From contig NZ_JAVXZY010000009.1 in assembly GCF_032337115.1 (NCBI RefSeq), forward strand, positions 62,001-126,000: a stretch of 64,000 nucleotides of DNA, in the 5' to 3' direction. Positions 60,339 through 64,000 of the stretch are shown one piece after another. The notes beneath the pieces are model-generated. The model was given only the letters and a program-made list of their open reading frames with translations. It did no database searches and was not told the DNA's origin. Numbering within the stretch: the stretch's first letter is position 1; each line of letters opens with the position of its first letter. The translations under genes were made by a program, and so were the position numbers. Source of the stretch: Roseateles_C aquae. Lineage in GTDB: Bacteria > Pseudomonadota > Gammaproteobacteria > Burkholderiales > Burkholderiaceae_C.

Positions 60339-61916
60339 TCAGCGCTGCAGGATCTGCTGCAGCTCGGTGTAGAGCGGTTCCAGCCGCGCATACATCTTCT
60401 TGTAGACGCGCTGATAGAGCTGCTCGTACAGCGCCGCATGGCCGGCATCGGGCTCGAAGCTGCGGCCCAGCCGCGTCATCGCCGCCACCGCGGTCGGAAA
60501 GTCGCGATGCAAGCCGAGGCCGACCGCGCCGGCGATCGCCGCACCCAGGCCCGAGGTCTCGTAGGTGTGCGGCCGCGCCGTGGGCAGCTGGAAGATATCG
60601 GCCGTCAGCTGCATGGCCGCATCAGACTGCGAGCCGCCGCCCGACACGCGCAGCGAGCGCACCCGCACCCGGCTCTTGGCCTCGATCTTCTCCAGCCCCT
60701 CGCGCAGCGCATAGGCCAGGCCTTCGAGGATGGCGCGGTAGAGGTGGGCGCGGGTGTGCACGTCGGAGAAGCCGATCACCGCACCGCGGGCGTCGGGCCC
60801 CGGCTGGCGTATGCCTGGCGTCCAGTAGGGCTGCAGCATCAGGCCCTGGCTGCCCGGTGGCACCGCGGCGACCAGGCGATCGAACAGCGCCTCGGGCGCC
60901 ACGCCCTCACCCAGCGCCGCCTCGCGCTCGGGATGACCGAACTGTTCCTTGAACCAGCTGACCATCCAGTAGCCGCGGAAGATCTGCACCTCGCTGTTGT
61001 ACTGGCCGGGCAGCACCGCCGGATAGGGCGGCACAAAGGGCGTGGCCTCGATATAGCGTGGCGTGGTGATGTCGATGGTGGCGGTGGTGCCGTAAGACAG
61101 CGCGCCGATATCGGGCGTGATGGCACCGGCTCCGAGGATCTCGCAGGCCTTGTCCGCCGCCGCGGCAATCACCGGCAGGCCCTCATCCAGGCCGGTGGCC
61201 GCGGCGGCCGCGCGCGTCAGGCCACCGATGGGGCTGCCGACAGGGACAAGTTCCGGCAGCTGCTCGCGCCGCACCGCCAGCGCCTGCCATTTCCAGTCCC
61301 AGGACGCGGCCCAGGTCTGGCGTTTGAAATCAAAGGGCAGATAGCCCACCTGCGAGCCGACCGAATCGGCATAGCGGCCGGTCAGCTTGTAGTTCAGCCA
61401 GCCCGAGACCAGCAGCAGCTTGTGGATGCGGCCATGCAGCTCGGGCTCGTTCTCGGCGATCCAGTTGATCTCCGCCTCGCGGCTGAAATAGTCCAGCGTG
61501 CGGCCGACGCCGGCCGCCTTGAAGGCGATCTGCCAGGGCAGCGAAAAGCGAGGCCGCTTCAGCGCGCGGCGCTGGTCCAGCCAGATGATGAAGGGGCGCA
61601 ACGCCTGACCGGCCGCATCAACGGGCACCACCGTGCCGCGCTGCGTGGTCACGACCACGCCCTTGACGGCGGATTTCAAGGCTGCGTGCTGAACCCAGAG
61701 GCCGCGACAGACGGCGCTGGCCGCTGTCCAGAAGCCCTCGGCGTCGTGCTCCAGCCAGCCTTCCTGATGGCTCTGGTAGTCGTCGAAGGCCTGCTGGCAC
61801 TTGGCCACGATCTGCCCCCGCGCATCGATCAGCAGCGCTCGCACGCTCTGCGTGCCGCAGTCGATCGCCAGCAGCAGCTCGTCGCCGCGCCCGCCCGTGT
61901 GTTGCCCTGCACTCAT
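60339..61916 (-). CDS. FGGY-family carbohydrate kinase
   Basis: 525-aa FGGY kinase, a relative of glycerol kinase. DCGTQSVRALL (19-29) is the phosphate-1 loop, and RFGEG-like regions include GALSYGTTAT and RVSGGGSQSDAAMQ with the phosphate-2/adenosine segment. Substrate (glycerol, xylulose or another polyol) is not decided. Its start overlaps the GlpD-like stop as ATGA, which couples them. Confidence 0.88.
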   Translation of the reverse strand: MSAGQHTGGRGDELLLAIDCGTQSVRALLIDARGQIVAKCQQAFDDYQSHQEGWLEHDAEGFWTAASAVCRGLWVQHAALKSAVKGVVVTTQRGTVVPVDAAGQALRPFIIWLDQRRALKRPRFSLPWQIAFKAAGVGRTLDYFSREAEINWIAENEPELHGRIHKLLLVSGWLNYKLTGRYADSVGSQVGYLPFDFKRQTWAASWDWKWQALAVRREQLPELVPVGSPIGGLTRAAAAATGLDEGLPVIAAAADKACEILGAGAITPDIGALSYGTTATIDITTPRYIEATPFVPPYPAVLPGQYNSEVQIFRGYWMVSWFKEQFGHPEREAALGEGVAPEALFDRLVAAVPPGSQGLMLQPYWTPGIRQPGPDARGAVIGFSDVHTRAHLYRAILEGLAYALREGLEKIEAKSRVRVRSLRVSGGGSQSDAAMQLTADIFQLPTARPHTYETSGLGAAIAGAVGLGLHRDFPTAVAAMTRLGRSFEPDAGHAALYEQLYQRVYKKMYARLEPLYTELQQILQR

Positions 61917-63553
61917 GTCCTGTCCTCCGGGGGCACACCATAGCAGCGCCGGATGCAGTCCTGGTAGCGCTGCGCCTCCAGCGCCCAGCGGCTGTCGCTC
62001 CAGTGCAGTTCCTCGGCGCAGAGCAGCCGCAGGCGCGGCAGCAGCTCGGCCGCGCCCTCGGGCATCAGCAGGCCCAAGCGGCTGCGGCGCAAGAGCAGAT
62101 CGTCGAGATGCTCAACCGCTTCGCTGCGGCAGGCATGGCGCAGCTCGCCCCAGACCGGCCGGCTCGGCGCCGGCGGGCCCAGCGGCTGCAACTCGGCCGC
62201 GCCGCGCTCATCGACCAGGGCCTGCAAGGCCAGCGCCTGCTCGCCATACAGATCCAGCCAGCGCTGTGCCAGTGCGGCACCGAGCCGGCGGTCCTGCAGC
62301 AGGCGGCGCCGGGTGGCCAGCGTGGCAGCGGCGAATACCGGCGCCGTCGAGGGACCATCCAGCGCCGTCAGCATGGCCAGCGCCGGCACCCGGCGCGAGG
62401 CCAGGCGCAGGGCCTGCAGCGCGCTGGCGCGGAAGGTTGTCAGCTTGCCGCCGGTGACGGTGATCAGCCCGGCCTCCTCGGCGATGAAATGCTCGCGCGT
62501 TTCTTCCGATGGGGCCAGGTCTTGCCCCGAAGCCAGCACCGGGCGCACGCCCGACCAGGTCGACAGCACCTGCTGCTCGCCGAGATCCAGGCTGGGGAAC
62601 TGATGCTGCAAGGCGCGCAGCAGATAGTCGAACTCGGCGCGGCTGATGCCGGGCTCGCGGTCCAGCGACTCGCGGTGATCCAGATCGGTGGTGCCCACCA
62701 GCGTGGCGCCCAGCCAGGGCAGCGCGAACACCGGCCGGCCGTCGTCGGGATGCGCAAAGGCCACCGCTTCCGAGACCGGCAAGGCCCAGGCCGGCAGCAG
62801 CAGATGGCTGCCGCGCAGCGGCCGCAGCCGCGGGCTGAGCCCTTGCTGCTGGCGCAGGCCATCGGCCCAGGCGCCGGTGGCATTGATCACGCAGCGGGCC
62901 GCCACGGCCAGCCGCTCGCCACTGATCGCATCGCGCAGCAGCGCGCCGCTGACCTGGCCCTGCTCGCCACGAGACAGCGATTCGACGGCCAGGTGGTTGA
63001 GCGTCAGCGCGCCGTGGCTGCGCGCCTCGGCCAGCGCGCGCAGCACCAGGCGGGCGTCGTCGGTCTGCGCGTCCAGATAGCTCCAGCCCCCGCGCAGGCC
63101 GCTGCGGCCCAGCCACGGCGAGCGCTGCAGCAAGGCCTCCAGGCCCAGCCAGACGCGGCTGCGTGAACGGGCCAAGACATCGTAGGCCAGCAGGCCCAGG
63201 CCCAGCAGCGCGCGGCCGTTCTTGTCGCCCTCGCGCACCGGCAGCAGAAAGCGCAGCGGCGCCACCAGGCCGGCGGCGTCGCGCAGCAGCGCATTGCGCT
63301 CGCGCAGCGATTGACGCGTCAGGCCGAACTGCCCCTGGGCCAGATAGCGCAGGCCGCCATGGACCAGCTTGGATGAGCGCGAGGACGTGCCGCTGGCGAA
63401 ATCGCGCGCCTCGACCAGCGCCACCCGCGCGCCGGCCCGCGCCGCCTCCAGCGCCACACCGGCGCCGGCAATGCCGCCACCGATGACCAGCACATCAAAG
63501 GGCTGGGCCATGCCGGCAGCGCGCAGGCCGTCCAGCGCCTGCTCGCGCTTCAT
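61913..63553 (-). CDS. GlpD-like glycerol-3-phosphate dehydrogenase/oxidase
   Basis: 546-aa flavoprotein. The dinucleotide motif GGGIAGAG (25-32), the GlpD block SSRSSKLVHGGLRYLAQGQFGLT, RGSHLLLP and VTGGKLTTFR fit the family of FAD-dependent glycerol-3-phosphate dehydrogenases. It would make dihydroxyacetone phosphate and reduce quinone. It overlaps the AGPS-like gene and the FGGY gene by 4 bp each, so the three are one unit. Confidence 0.9.
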   Translation of the reverse strand: MKREQALDGLRAAGMAQPFDVLVIGGGIAGAGVALEAARAGARVALVEARDFASGTSSRSSKLVHGGLRYLAQGQFGLTRQSLRERNALLRDAAGLVAPLRFLLPVREGDKNGRALLGLGLLAYDVLARSRSRVWLGLEALLQRSPWLGRSGLRGGWSYLDAQTDDARLVLRALAEARSHGALTLNHLAVESLSRGEQGQVSGALLRDAISGERLAVAARCVINATGAWADGLRQQQGLSPRLRPLRGSHLLLPAWALPVSEAVAFAHPDDGRPVFALPWLGATLVGTTDLDHRESLDREPGISRAEFDYLLRALQHQFPSLDLGEQQVLSTWSGVRPVLASGQDLAPSEETREHFIAEEAGLITVTGGKLTTFRASALQALRLASRRVPALAMLTALDGPSTAPVFAAATLATRRRLLQDRRLGAALAQRWLDLYGEQALALQALVDERGAAELQPLGPPAPSRPVWGELRHACRSEAVEHLDDLLLRRSRLGLLMPEGAAELLPRLRLLCAEELHWSDSRWALEAQRYQDCIRRCYGVPPEDRT

Positions 63554-64000
63554 CGCCCGCTCCGCCCCGGCTGGGCCGGCGTCGCTGGCGGCAGCAGATT
63601 GCCCGAGGCCAGCAGGCCCTGCGGGTCGAAGTGATCGACCATGGCCTGCAGGGCGGCCATGCCGGTGGCGCCCTTCTCGGCCCCCAGGTAGGCGGCATGG
63701 TCCTTGCCCACGCCGTGCTGGTGCGAGATCGTGCCGCCCTGGTTGACGATGGCCTGGCTAACCCCCTGCTTCAATGCCTTCCAGCGGGCCATGGCGCTGT
63801 CAAAGTCGCCGCCGATGCGGAACACAAAAGTGGTGTAGACGCTGGAGCCCTGCGCATACACATGGGAGAGATGGGTATAGGCATGGCAGCGCTCACCGAA
63901 GCCGGCCAAGGCCTCGCGCCCGGCGCTCTCCATCGCCGCCATCATCGCCGGCACGCGCGACCAGTCGACCGCCGTTTCCATGGTGTCGACCGCATAGCCC
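63550..64000 (-). CDS. AGPS-like FAD-linked oxidase, 5' end cut by the window
   Basis: Only the C-terminal 149 residues are in the window; the gene continues beyond base 64000. It shows the alkyldihydroxyacetonephosphate synthase-type end: CHAYTHLSHVYAQGSS, YTTFVFRIG, and GGTISHQHGVGKDHAAYLG with the invariant HGVG. The family also holds lactate/glycolate oxidases. Coupling to glpD (ATGA at 63550-63553) and an FGGY kinase supports an ether-lipid synthase. This is a family-based inference. Confidence 0.75.
   Translation of the reverse strand, partial: GYAVDTMETAVDWSRVPAMMAAMESAGREALAGFGERCHAYTHLSHVYAQGSSVYTTFVFRIGGDFDSAMARWKALKQGVSQAIVNQGGTISHQHGVGKDHAAYLGAEKGATGMAALQAMVDHFDPQGLLASGNLLPPATPAQPGRSGR

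Overview
The window is high-GC and gene-dense, and looks like chromosomal DNA of a free-living betaproteobacterium, order Burkholderiales. The Rubrivivax/Leptothrix/Roseateles side is my best guess. The evidence is the urtABCDE plus ure gene set, a homogentisate/fumarylacetoacetate pathway under an IclR regulator, DUF3297, DUF3149, DUF2783 and DUF2798 small proteins, and SapC and FeeM-like genes. I saw no rRNA, CRISPR array, cas gene, phage structural gene, integrase or transposase. The genus is inference.

Layout. 0-2 kb: secreted four-domain chitin LPMO, then a GC-rich tandem repeat. 2-9.3 kb: a minus-strand aromatic catabolic run (MBL hydrolase, VOC protein, FAD monooxygenase, DUF2783, hmgA, fahA) facing a divergent IclR gene. 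9.3-15.6 kb: FeeM-like acyltransferase, exported amidase, degenerate PcaB-like lyase, SapC and CorC. 15.7-18.8 kb: apaH, tRNA-Ser(UGA), an APH(3')-like kinase and a decayed Asp/Glu racemase. 18.8-22.2 kb: argP/argO, DinB and a membrane protein with an Ala-Ser repeat. 22.2-27.6 kb: ureA-J-B-C-E-F-G on the minus strand. 27.7-32.3 kb: a divergent NCS1-permease/histidine-kinase hybrid with a LuxR-type response regulator. 32.3-33.3 kb: a class II aldolase gene split by a 265-bp MITE-like element. 33.3-42.4 kb: assorted regulators, hydrolases, orphan chrB and small proteins. 42.4-43.2 kb: seven-copy palindromic tandem array. 43.3-47.6 kb: TetR/SDR pair, small proteins, serine hydrolase. 47.8-53.6 kb: urtABCDE. 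53.8-60.3 kb: two diguanylate cyclases, MFS transporter, ureD and an AraC regulator. 60.3-64 kb: FGGY kinase, GlpD-like oxidase and a truncated AGPS-like FAD oxidase.

How the genes work together. Urea is the main theme: UrtABCDE imports it, UreABC hydrolyses it, UreDEFG load nickel and UreJ/HupE may supply nickel. The hybrid kinase starts 107 bp from ureA on the opposite strand, so it may be the nitrogen-source sensor of the system (inference). ureD lies about 31 kb away from ureA, so the locus has been rearranged. A second theme is degradation of an aromatic compound through homogentisate.

Most unusual items: the permease-kinase fusion beside urease, the structured MITE-like insertion in the aldolase gene, the seven-copy 105-113-bp palindromic array with a distant single copy, a hairpin repeat shared by both urea operons, a lyase without its family signature, and a probable ether-lipid cluster at the right edge.
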